Below, piece after piece: positions 1 to 5,377 of a DNA stretch of 5,507 bases (position 1 is its first letter; each line of letters starts with the position of its first letter). The notes below the pieces were generated by a model. It saw only the letters and a list, made by a program, of their open reading frames with translations. It did not search any database and was not told the DNA's origin. The stretch spans positions 1-5,507 of the forward strand of contig CBDUWP010000091.1 in NCBI GenBank assembly GCA_965370955.1. The letters run 5' to 3'. Position numbers and translations under genes: made by a program. This DNA comes from CBDUWP01 sp965370955 (GTDB lineage: Bacteria > Planctomycetota > Phycisphaerae > Sedimentisphaerales > Anaerobacaceae).

Positions 1-9
1 TTTAGGGGG

Positions 10-335
10 ACGTGGTGATATTGGGTGTGGCGAAAACACAATGTAAACAAACCCCTGCATGGTGATGGCGGGGCTAAACAACGGATTGAAATTGAGAGTA
101 ATGTTTATCACAAGCAATAATTCGAAGTGATATGGTGACATTGGGTGGCGGGCAGGTAGGTGGGGCAAGCGGGACGGGCGAAAAAAAATGCGGGCGACCG
201 GCGCGGAGGGTGAAAGGTTTGCAAGGCAGCAGAGTTTTTTCGATGAAGTGGTAGTGACATTGGGTGTGGAACGGTTGGGGACGGTGAGAAAAAAAGTGGG
301 ATGACCGACGCGGGAATTTGAGATTGGGTCGGTTC
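10..335. repeat. Degenerate interspersed repeat field, about 120-bp spacing
   Basis: The core word GTGAYATTGGG occurs at 15-25, 135-145 and 254-264, offsets of 120 and 119 bp; two of the copies are followed by TGTGG. A weaker relative, GAGATTGGG, lies at 320-328. The second and third copies also share a downstream block: a run of seven or eight A followed by a G-rich stretch and GACCG-CGCGG (about 179-207 and 286-314). The copies have diverged by substitutions and indels, so this is an old or fast-decaying repeat and not a perfect tandem array. The plus strand is strongly G-rich over G-poor complement. No convincing coding frame exists here: the open frames on the minus strand are proline- and histidine-rich and simply translate the repeats. 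The family is not identified. Confidence 0.6.
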
Positions 336-358
336 CTTGACGAGAGATTGCCGCAGTT

Positions 359-396
359 CCTCCGTCGCCATACTTCGGCTATGGAGGACAAGCGAC
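359..396. repeat. Small dyad-symmetric element after the oxidoreductase gene
   Basis: CCATA (368-372) and TATGG (380-384) form a perfect 5-bp stem with a 7-nt loop. It is flanked by CCT (359-361) and AGG (385-387), and GTCGC (364-368) can alternatively pair with GCGAC (392-396). The element begins 22 bp beyond the stop codon of the minus-strand oxidoreductase gene. No T-run follows the stem on the minus strand, so it is not a canonical intrinsic terminator. It resembles the short GGAGG-type intergenic dyads seen scattered in many environmental bacterial genomes, but that resemblance is from memory and unverified. Confidence 0.4.
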
Positions 397-418
397 AGGG
401 CTACTAGTGGACGCTCGG

Positions 419-1675
419 CTATAATTTAACAGAAGTAATCTTGCCAGAATGACGAGAGGACTCGGCAGCAAAAACCATTAAATGACTCTCCAATGAAACT
501 GTCGCACCTGACAAAATCTTGGAACTGTCATCGGTAATCAAACATTCCGTAAAAGCTGCCATCAAACCCCAATCGCCGCCGCCATGGCCAGATAAAATCC
601 CCACGCCAGTCGACTCCGTGTCAATAATAGTCTCCTTGTCTGTCAAAAAATCGTAAACAGTGATCGTATGACCGTCACCAACTATGCTGCCTTTAGTACC
701 CATAATCGTACAACGACGAGCACTGTGCTTAGTGAAAGCAGACATAGTAAACGAAGCAGTCTTGCCGCCGGAAAATTCCATATTGACAACCTGATTGTCA
801 ACGACGTCATTGTCGCAAGCGTAAACACAACGGCCATATTGACCATGCCTTAATGATTCTGTGGCACTCTCAACAGTGACCTCGCCAGAGCAAAGAAGAT
901 TGCCGGGCCAGCCAACCTGATTCTTCGAAATGCGATCACGTATGTATATCTTCTTGGCAGAATAAGCACAATTCGGCTCAAGCTTACAATCTAAACAATA
1001 CTCGCTGGAACCTGAAGGGGCTTGAGCAGAACGAAAATGATAAAGAGAACCAAAAGAACTAATGCGAGTGCAGTGACAATCCATAATATAACGAATCCAA
1101 TCGAGGTCGTGACAAGATTTAGCGAGCAACATCGAAGACGACTCAGACTCGTTACGCCAGTTACCACGAACATACGAATGGGCTTGATGCCAATAGCCGA
1201 CAGGCTCGAGCTGCTGCAATGTCACTACCTCGCCAATTAGGCCAGAATCGATGAGCTCTTTCATCTTAGTAGTATAAGCTGTGTAACGAAGGACGTGACA
1301 AACAGCAAGCTTGACGTTATGTTTGAGGACGGCATCGGTTATCTTACGGCAGCCGGCAGCAGTAGGAGCCATCGGCTTCTCAAGCAAAATGTCGTAACCC
1401 TTCGCCGCAAAAGCTATTGCAGGATCAACGTGCATGTGATCCAAAGTGGAAATGATAACTGCGTCAGCAAATTTGTCAACTGCGGCCATGTCAGACCAAT
1501 TAGTAAATGAATGCTCGGCGGAAATGTTATAGGTGTCGGCCATGAATTTACGGCGAGACTCAACCGGCTCAGCAACGCCAACTATTTGCAAAAGGTCGGG
1601 ATGTTCTTTGGCATATTTAGCATAACCTGTGCCGCGTGCGCCGGCGCCGACGATAATGATGGTCGCGGGTTTCAT
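419..1675 (-). CDS. Gfo/Idh/MocA family NAD(P)-dependent oxidoreductase
   Basis: This 418-residue protein has the two-part build of the family. An N-terminal Rossmann fold carries GAGARG (10-15) for dinucleotide binding and the hallmark EKP (99-101). A C-terminal alpha/beta dimerisation and substrate domain carries K186 and H189-D190 in LLAKSCHDLDW, where family members place the catalytic Lys/His. It probably oxidises or epimerises a sugar, cyclitol or related polyol in the cytoplasm; the substrate cannot be read from sequence. The C-terminal half has C227-x2-C230-x5-C236 followed by C283 and C287 in GRCVYACDND, a pattern typical of one subgroup and possibly a metal site. GHGGGD (363-368) is another subgroup signature. 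The ATG start is supported by AAAGG (1684-1688) eight bases upstream. The stop is TAG. It lies 124 bp after truA with its own candidate promoter, so it is probably a separate unit. Confidence 0.93.
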   Translation of the reverse strand: MKPATIIIVGAGARGTGYAKYAKEHPDLLQIVGVAEPVESRRKFMADTYNISAEHSFTNWSDMAAVDKFADAVIISTLDHMHVDPAIAFAAKGYDILLEKPMAPTAAGCRKITDAVLKHNVKLAVCHVLRYTAYTTKMKELIDSGLIGEVVTLQQLEPVGYWHQAHSYVRGNWRNESESSSMLLAKSCHDLDWIRYIMDCHCTRISSFGSLYHFRSAQAPSGSSEYCLDCKLEPNCAYSAKKIYIRDRISKNQVGWPGNLLCSGEVTVESATESLRHGQYGRCVYACDNDVVDNQVVNMEFSGGKTASFTMSAFTKHSARRCTIMGTKGSIVGDGHTITVYDFLTDKETIIDTESTGVGILSGHGGGDWGLMAAFTECLITDDSSKILSGATVSLESHLMVFAAESSRHSGKITSVKL

Positions 1676-1683
1676 GGATAAAA

Positions 1684-1688
1684 CCTTT
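1684..1688 (-). promoter_or_regulatory. Ribosome binding site of the oxidoreductase gene
   Basis: AAAGG on the minus strand lies eight bases before the ATG at 1675 and fixes that start. No other in-frame start with a purine-rich upstream stretch is nearby. Confidence 0.6.
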
Positions 1689-1705
1689 CTATAGGATAAA
1701 TCTTT

Positions 1706-1734
1706 TTAATAGATTGTTTTACACAAGGTGCCCA
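1706..1734 (-). promoter_or_regulatory. Candidate sigma70-type promoter for the oxidoreductase gene
   Basis: On the minus strand TGGGCA (1729-1734) and TATTAA (1706-1711) are separated by 17 bp, and each matches four of six consensus positions. The start site would fall about 25 bp before the start codon. The match is moderate in an AT-rich gap, so the call is tentative. A CTGG-containing direct repeat abuts the -35 box. Confidence 0.35.
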
Positions 1735-1750
1735 GTTTTTTACCAGTTTT
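1732..1750 (-). promoter_or_regulatory. Operator-like direct repeat overlapping the -35 region
   Basis: CCAGTTTT occurs at 1732-1739 and again at 1743-1750 (AAAACTGG twice on the minus strand). The 11-bp period puts both copies on one face of the helix. The first copy overlaps the proposed -35 box, as expected for a regulator site controlling the oxidoreductase gene. No regulator gene is nearby in the window, and the binding protein is unknown. Confidence 0.3.
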
Positions 1751-1755
1751 AAGGG

Positions 1756-1779
1756 AAAAATGCAATAGGACATTGGGCA
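1756..1779 (-). terminator. Weak candidate intrinsic terminator after truA
   Basis: On the minus strand TG-CAAT (1779-1778 and 1775-1772) pairs with ATTGCA (1766-1761). There is a two-base CC bulge and a 5-nt loop, and TTTTT (1760-1756) follows directly. The stem is short and AT-rich, so termination would be partial at best. It lies 20 bp beyond the truA stop codon, where a terminator is expected. Confidence 0.35.
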
Positions 1780-1799
1780 TAATTTAAGTTTTTCAGGGC

Positions 1800-2546
1800 T
1801 TAGGATTGGTTATATTTGATCCATTGCAAAACAAGGCCATTGGCAGGGGCAATAGGGCCGGCGGCTGTGCGATCCTTAGCAGATAATATCTGCGGAATTG
1901 CCTCTGGTGCGAGGCGACCGCGACCAACCTCAACCATAGTGCCGACAATGTTACGAACCATATTATACAAAAAACCGTCACCTGCAATGTCAAACACAAT
2001 ATGACTGCCATTGGAAGTGACAGCGCAATTGAAAATTGTGCGAATACTGCTCTGTCTTTGATCGGCGGCTGAGGCAAACGATTTGAAATCATGTTGGCCG
2101 ACGAGATGCTGCAAAGCAATGTTCATTTTTTTAACATCGAGAGTGTATCGCAAATGCCAGTTATGTCTTTCTAAAACAGGGCGAACAGGCGATATGAAAA
2201 GATTGTAGCGATACGATTTGCTCGATACGTCAGAAATAACATTAAAATCTGGCGAAACCTCAATGGCATTAGTGACTGCGATTTCCGGCTCAAGAAAGCC
2301 ATTTATGGCTTTGACAAAATTAGCTGTCGGGATGGGAGAGTCGGTCTCAAAGCAAACCGATTGGCCAATGGCACTAACGCCGGCATCGGTGCGGCTGGCG
2401 CCGGTGGTTTCAATAGATTGACCAAAAAGTTTTGCAAGAGCAATGTTAAGGTTGCCTTGAATCGTAACGGCGTCAGGCTGAAACTGCCAGCCATGATAGT
2501 TTAGGCCATCATAGCTGAGAGTTAATTTTATTTTGCGAACAGCCAT
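1800..2546 (-). CDS. truA: tRNA pseudouridine(38-40) synthase TruA
   Basis: TruA isomerises uridines at positions 38-40 of the anticodon stem-loop of many tRNAs to pseudouridine. The 248-residue length fits the family. The N-terminus (KIKLTLSYDGLNYHGWQ) is the usual first strand. The catalytic aspartate is D54 in the motif SRTDAGV (51-57). HDFKSFA (152-158) and NMVRNIVGTMVEVGRG (195-210) are conserved C-terminal blocks. The ATG at 2546 is chosen because homologous sequence begins there. A longer frame reaching 2666 would run backwards into asd and adds sequence unlike TruA. The ribosome site is weak (AAAAGA about eight bases upstream), consistent with expression as the second gene of an asd-truA operon, 52 bp after asd. 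Two departures from the usual motifs are seen: VSA instead of VHA after the RTDAG core, and FNVIS (101-105) where most members have an FHARF-like segment. Confidence 0.94.
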   Translation of the reverse strand: MAVRKIKLTLSYDGLNYHGWQFQPDAVTIQGNLNIALAKLFGQSIETTGASRTDAGVSAIGQSVCFETDSPIPTANFVKAINGFLEPEIAVTNAIEVSPDFNVISDVSSKSYRYNLFISPVRPVLERHNWHLRYTLDVKKMNIALQHLVGQHDFKSFASAADQRQSSIRTIFNCAVTSNGSHIVFDIAGDGFLYNMVRNIVGTMVEVGRGRLAPEAIPQILSAKDRTAAGPIAPANGLVLQWIKYNQS

Positions 2547-2598
2547 ATCTGAATCTTTTAAATTTAGGCTATAAATCAATCGCCAATCACTTTGTTTG

Positions 2599-3600
2599 TT
2601 AAAGAAGTTTTTCTGCGATCTGAACGGCATTGAGCGCCGCACCTTTTCGCAGCTGATCGCCGGCAACCCAAAGATTTATGCCGCGATTGTCAGGTAAGGA
2701 TTCGTCTTGACGAATGTGGCCGACAAATACGTTATCTTTTCCGGATGCGTCAAGAGGCATAGGGAAACGATTGTTGTTGCGATCGTCCATCAAGGTTACG
2801 CCGGGAGCAGTGCTGAGCAAATCGCGAACCTGATCAGGGGTGATCGGATCAGCGAATTCAAGATTGATGCTCTCGCAATGGGCTCGCATAACTGGAATGC
2901 GAATGCAGGTGCAGCTTATCGCAATCTCAGGACAATTGAAAATCTTGCGAGTCTCATTTACCATTTTCATCTCCTCCTCATTGTAACCATTAGCGCAGAG
3001 CGAGGAATTATGACAGAAAATGTTGAAGGCGATTTGATGGGGGAAAATGTTGCAAACCGGCTCTTTGCCAGCTAATATGTCACGGGATTGCTGCTCGAGC
3101 TCCAGCATGGCGGAATAGCCTGCGCCACTTGCGGCTTGATAGGTGCTGACTATCATGCGTTTGACTGTGTTGGCTTTGTGGAGCGGCCAAACAGGGACAA
3201 TGCCAATAATGGTCGAACAGTTGGGATTGGCAATGATGCCCTTGTTTTGGGCGATTGTTTCTGGATTTATCTCCGGGATAACAAGTGGTACCGCAGGATC
3301 CATTCTATAAGCGGAGGAATTATCAATGACAACGGCGCCGGCTTTGACCGCGGCTGGGCCGAACTCTTTTGTTTTATCGCCGCCGGCACTAAAGAGAGCT
3401 ATATCAATGCCGTCAAAACTGTCAGCTGTCATCTCTTCAACGATATATTCTTTGCCCTTAAACTGAATTTTTTTGCCGGCTGACCTGATCGAGGCCAACA
3501 TCTTCAGCGAATCAAAAGGGAAATCTCTTTGTTCCAAAATTGATAAAAATTCCTGACCTACCGCGCCAGTTACGCCTGCTATTGCTAAGTTGCAACCCAT
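2599..3600 (-). CDS. asd: Aspartate-semialdehyde dehydrogenase
   Basis: Asd reduces L-aspartyl-4-phosphate to L-aspartate-4-semialdehyde with NADPH, the branch point toward diaminopimelate and lysine, threonine and methionine. The 333-residue length is normal. GVTGAVGQ (9-16) is the nucleotide-binding loop. NPNCST (125-130) contains the catalytic nucleophile C128. STYQAASGAG (152-161) is the conserved phosphate/substrate region, and RIPVMRAH (234-241) supplies the substrate arginine and the acid/base histidine H241. The C-terminal WVAGDQLRKGAALNAVQIAE (311-330) is typical. The ATG start at 3600 has an excellent ribosome site, AGGAG (3607-3611), six bases upstream. A promoter lies about 160 bp upstream, behind the terminator of the preceding gene, so asd appears to be the first gene of an asd-truA unit. 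All catalytic residues are present, so the gene looks functional. Confidence 0.96.
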   Translation of the reverse strand: MGCNLAIAGVTGAVGQEFLSILEQRDFPFDSLKMLASIRSAGKKIQFKGKEYIVEEMTADSFDGIDIALFSAGGDKTKEFGPAAVKAGAVVIDNSSAYRMDPAVPLVIPEINPETIAQNKGIIANPNCSTIIGIVPVWPLHKANTVKRMIVSTYQAASGAGYSAMLELEQQSRDILAGKEPVCNIFPHQIAFNIFCHNSSLCANGYNEEEMKMVNETRKIFNCPEIAISCTCIRIPVMRAHCESINLEFADPITPDQVRDLLSTAPGVTLMDDRNNNRFPMPLDASGKDNVFVGHIRQDESLPDNRGINLWVAGDQLRKGAALNAVQIAEKLL

Positions 3601-3605
3601 TTAAA

Positions 3606-3611
3606 ACTCCT
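3606..3611 (-). promoter_or_regulatory. Ribosome binding site of asd
   Basis: AGGAGT on the minus strand, with AGGAG ending six bases before the ATG at 3600. It is the strongest Shine-Dalgarno match in the window and fixes the asd start. Confidence 0.8.
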
Positions 3612-3652
3612 ATTAAGTCTAAATCTTTTAATTCTACACGACCATCAAAATA

Positions 3653-3706
3653 TCAATGACTATTAGCTATCGCTTATTTAAAAACTTCTATATCATTGAA
3701 AGCTAA
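3653..3706 (-). promoter_or_regulatory. Paired inverted repeats in the asd leader, possible pseudoknot
   Basis: In minus-strand order, TTAGCT (3706-3701), TCAATGA (3699-3693), AGCTAA (3668-3663) and TCATTGA (3659-3653) make two interleaved stems of six and seven perfect pairs. Their order (a, b, a', b') is that of a pseudoknot with a 24-nt middle loop. Alternatively the two stems compete, or the near-palindromic words are simply protein-binding half-sites. The segment lies in the predicted untranslated leader of asd. The sequence is AT-rich, so chance pairing is a real possibility. Confidence 0.25.
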
Positions 3707-3759
3707 ATTTTTTGTATTGTTCACTGCTCACATTGCTGGACCAGCCAGCCAGTCGGGGG

Positions 3760-3787
3760 ATTATATCATATTGTAAACTAAATGCAA
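3760..3787 (-). promoter_or_regulatory. Predicted sigma70-type promoter of asd-truA
   Basis: On the minus strand TTGCAT (3782-3787) and a perfect TATAAT (3760-3765) are separated by 16 bp. It sits just downstream of the terminator of the preceding gene and upstream of asd. The predicted transcript starts near 3753, giving a leader of about 150 nt. That leader begins with a GC-rich stretch holding three tandem CTGG units (3740-3752 region). The -35 box matches only three positions. Confidence 0.5.
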
Positions 3788-3835
3788 CCTTATAATAAGA
3801 TTAGGGTAGCTTATTTTGTGGTATCTAAAAAAAGT

Positions 3836-3890
3836 AACAAAAAAACCCTTGTCGGCTTCAAGTTCTGGTCAAAGCAGGCAAGGGTTTGGA
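3836..3890 (-). terminator. Strong intrinsic terminator of the SH3b gene
   Basis: AAACCCTTG (3843-3851) and CAAGGGTTT (3879-3887) are perfect nine-base inverted repeats. The stem continues inward with one mismatch to 3858/3872, closing a 13-nt loop. On the minus strand the stem runs straight into a run of T, then GTTAC and seven more T. This is the classic stem plus U-tract and the strongest hairpin in the window. On the plus strand a looser T-rich tail (3891-3901) follows, so weak two-way function is possible. It lies about 130 bp after the SH3b stop and before the asd promoter, which separates the two units. Confidence 0.8.
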
Positions 3891-3904
3891 ATTTTATTTT
3901 TCCT

Positions 3905-4009
3905 TCGCAATACTACATCGCTAAGGGTGTGGAAGCATCTGACAAAGTCTGCAAGGTTTTAGCCTGCAGGCGACAAATGCCACATCCGTAAAGGTGTGGT
4001 GGTTTGCGA
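3905..4009 (+). other. Structured twin-hairpin element, possible RNA or REP-like repeat
   Basis: TCGCAA (3905-3910) and TTGCGA (4004-4009) close a 105-bp domain. Inside are two near-identical hairpins: 3913-3919/3926-3932 with loop GCTAAG, and 3980-3986/3993-3999 with loop CGTAAA. Their 18-base cores (3915-3932 and 3982-3999) match at 15 positions and share GGTGTGG. A third hairpin pairs 3947-3953 with 3965-3971. The same arms can also pair across the element (3912-3919 with 3993-4000, 3926-3932 with 3980-3986), giving one long rod. All non-Watson-Crick positions are G-U if read on the plus strand but A-C mismatches on the minus strand, which favours a plus-strand RNA. It starts 11 bp past the stop of the SH3b gene, so a 3'-UTR structure or REP/BIME-like repeat is equally possible. 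No known RNA family was recognised. Confidence 0.4.
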
Positions 4010-4019
4010 TTTTTAAATT

Positions 4020-5240
4020 TTACTTTATCTGTTCAATATCGGTGAATTTTACCAATGTTCCCTCTGATTGGGGATGTGGCACAATTATGCCGATGAGGCC
4101 AACTTTTTGATCCACGAGGCTAGTCAAATCTTTTTTAGCTACATCGCCTAAGGCCACAGCATAGCAGAGAGTGCTGCCTTTGGCGTCAATTAAACGCCAA
4201 TAGAGGTTGTTGCTGGAACGGCTGTATACCGCAGATTTGGCAAAGGTGCCAATGACATTATATTTGCCGTGATCTGGTGATTTGGCAAACTTTGTGTCCA
4301 AAGACTTGTCAAGATTGGCCATCGATTTGGCAAACTGACTATCTTGAAGTTTGATTTCGTTGCTGACGGCTTTGGCTAATTCAAAGCTCTGGATTTGTTT
4401 GATTGTAAAAATGGCATAACTGCTGGCTTTGCTGGCTTGTTTATTGTCGCCGATTATTTGCAGTGCTTTTTTGATAGCTGTGAAGTTTTGCTGATCGAGA
4501 GGTTTTTGTTTTTCTGCCTTGAAATTTTTGGCTATTTCATAATATTTGTTCAACGCTTTAGATTCAGCTGGCAGTTGAGCTGATACTACAGATAGTCGCG
4601 GACGCTTGGTCGAAGAGGTTTTTTGCGACTTAATGATTGTACGATTGGTATTGCTGATGACAGATGTCACTGGCGAACTTTTTTTACTGCTGGTAACTAT
4701 CGGGACATTAGTCTTTGATGATTGTTTTGTATGTTTAATAAATGGTGTGCTGACCCATAGATAGGCTTCTTTTGGCGGAATGATTTTATAGTAGCCGCCT
4801 ATCTGTTCACCGAACAGAGTGACTTGTCTGTCTTTGTTGAGTTTGGTTTGAACTGTGGTTGAGTGCATGGGCTTTATTGTATTGCTGCCAGCGTAAACAC
4901 GGACGCCGTTACCTGAAATGCTCCCAATGTTGGGATTGTTGGCATCTATCGTGACGAATTTGGAGGAGATCCACGAAAAGCTTTCCTTGGGCGGAACTAT
5001 TCTTGACCAGCTGAATCGTTGGCCGACGACCTTGACCATGTCCAAACGGCTCAATTTTCCGCAGCTATAGTAGTTGGTGCCGGGACCTGAGCGAACATTG
5101 ACACTGTCACCAATTATTTGGCCAATGTATGGGAAGGAGGTTGTTGTTGATGAGTTTTGTGCATCCAAAGGCAAGGCAATCACTGTAAGGCTTGCACACA
5201 AAATGATACCGGTAGCGAAAAAACATTTGAAAGGTCGCAT
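4020..5240 (-). CDS. Secreted SH3b-domain protein, planctomycete type
   Basis: A 406-residue exported protein of unknown exact role, probably in the periplasm or bound to the cell wall. Residues 1-27 form a type I signal peptide: RPFK, then a hydrophobic core to about 23, with cleavage likely after LDA. Two bacterial SH3 repeats follow, about 36-97 (VNVRSGPGTNYY is the signature) and 104-168. They carry the matching segments VPPKESFSWIS and IPPKEAYLWVS. Residues 170-225 are a Ser/Thr/Lys-rich linker and 226-325 a charged helical region. Residues 326-404 form a beta-rich domain (YNVIGTF, YWRLIDAKG, VGLIGIIV) that resembles an OB fold and is not a known enzyme. SH3b domains commonly bind peptidoglycan or other wall ligands. 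The ATG at 5240 is chosen for its signal peptide, for GGGAG eight bases upstream, and because the frame's upstream TTG is itself the -35 box of the promoter. It appears monocistronic. Confidence 0.85.
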   Translation of the reverse strand: MRPFKCFFATGIILCASLTVIALPLDAQNSSTTTSFPYIGQIIGDSVNVRSGPGTNYYSCGKLSRLDMVKVVGQRFSWSRIVPPKESFSWISSKFVTIDANNPNIGSISGNGVRVYAGSNTIKPMHSTTVQTKLNKDRQVTLFGEQIGGYYKIIPPKEAYLWVSTPFIKHTKQSSKTNVPIVTSSKKSSPVTSVISNTNRTIIKSQKTSSTKRPRLSVVSAQLPAESKALNKYYEIAKNFKAEKQKPLDQQNFTAIKKALQIIGDNKQASKASSYAIFTIKQIQSFELAKAVSNEIKLQDSQFAKSMANLDKSLDTKFAKSPDHGKYNVIGTFAKSAVYSRSSNNLYWRLIDAKGSTLCYAVALGDVAKKDLTSLVDQKVGLIGIIVPHPQSEGTLVKFTDIEQIK

Positions 5241-5248
5241 TTTTCTAG

Positions 5249-5253
5249 CTCCC
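5249..5253 (-). promoter_or_regulatory. Ribosome binding site deciding the SH3b gene start
   Basis: GGGAG on the minus strand, eight bases before the ATG at 5240. The reading frame stays open upstream to a TTG at 5366, so this site, together with the signal peptide that begins right after it, settles the true start. Confidence 0.7.
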
Positions 5254-5337
5254 ACAAAATCCGTTAAAAAAAATATTTGCAATGCCAATTCTTGCTCTCT
5301 TTGAGATTGCAGTATTTTAACAATCCATCGAGAGTCC

Positions 5338-5366
5338 AAGTTAGCAATGCTGGGGGCAATTGTCAA
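5338..5366 (-). promoter_or_regulatory. Sigma70-type promoter of the SH3b gene
   Basis: On the minus strand a perfect TTGACA (5361-5366) is followed after exactly 17 bp by TAACTT (5338-5343), which matches three of six positions including the first two and last. Transcription would start near 5331, leaving a leader of about 90 nt. It begins 11 bp past the stop codon of the upstream partial gene, so the SH3b gene can be expressed independently of it. Confidence 0.65.
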
Positions 5367-5377
5367 GTATTTTTGAT

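Noticed and set aside
74..391. Two overlapping minus-strand open frames of about 87 and 105 codons
   Set aside because: They are proline-, histidine- and cysteine-rich translations of the degenerate repeats in different frames, lack a ribosome site, and have no recognisable domain.
1769..1777. GACATTGGG near truA as another copy of the left-edge repeat
   Set aside because: Only nine bases match, the flanks differ, and the segment is explained by the weak terminator hairpin.
2547..2666. Forty-residue N-terminal extension of TruA
   Set aside because: It overlaps the end of asd, has no similarity to TruA, and the usual TruA N-terminus begins exactly at the ATG at 2546.
3631..3656. TTGATA and TAGAAT close to asd as a promoter
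   Set aside because: The spacer is only 14 bp. The pair at 3760-3787 has a perfect -10 and an acceptable spacer and sits right after the upstream terminator.
3601..3753. Lysine riboswitch in the asd leader
   Set aside because: The leader is shorter than the usual lysine element and lacks its conserved multi-helix junction sequences.
3782..3991. Plus-strand 69-codon open frame
   Set aside because: No ribosome site. It spans the terminator hairpin and the structured element, and its residues show no domain or membrane pattern.
3915..4015. Minus-strand frame after the SH3b stop with a CxxC motif
   Set aside because: No start codon or ribosome site. It closes after about 35 codons and is explained by the repeated hairpin sequence.
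5241..5366. 42-codon N-terminal extension of the SH3b protein starting at TTG
   Set aside because: The TTG is the first half of the TTGACA -35 box, so it would not be in the mRNA from that promoter. It has no ribosome site and would bury the signal peptide inside the protein.
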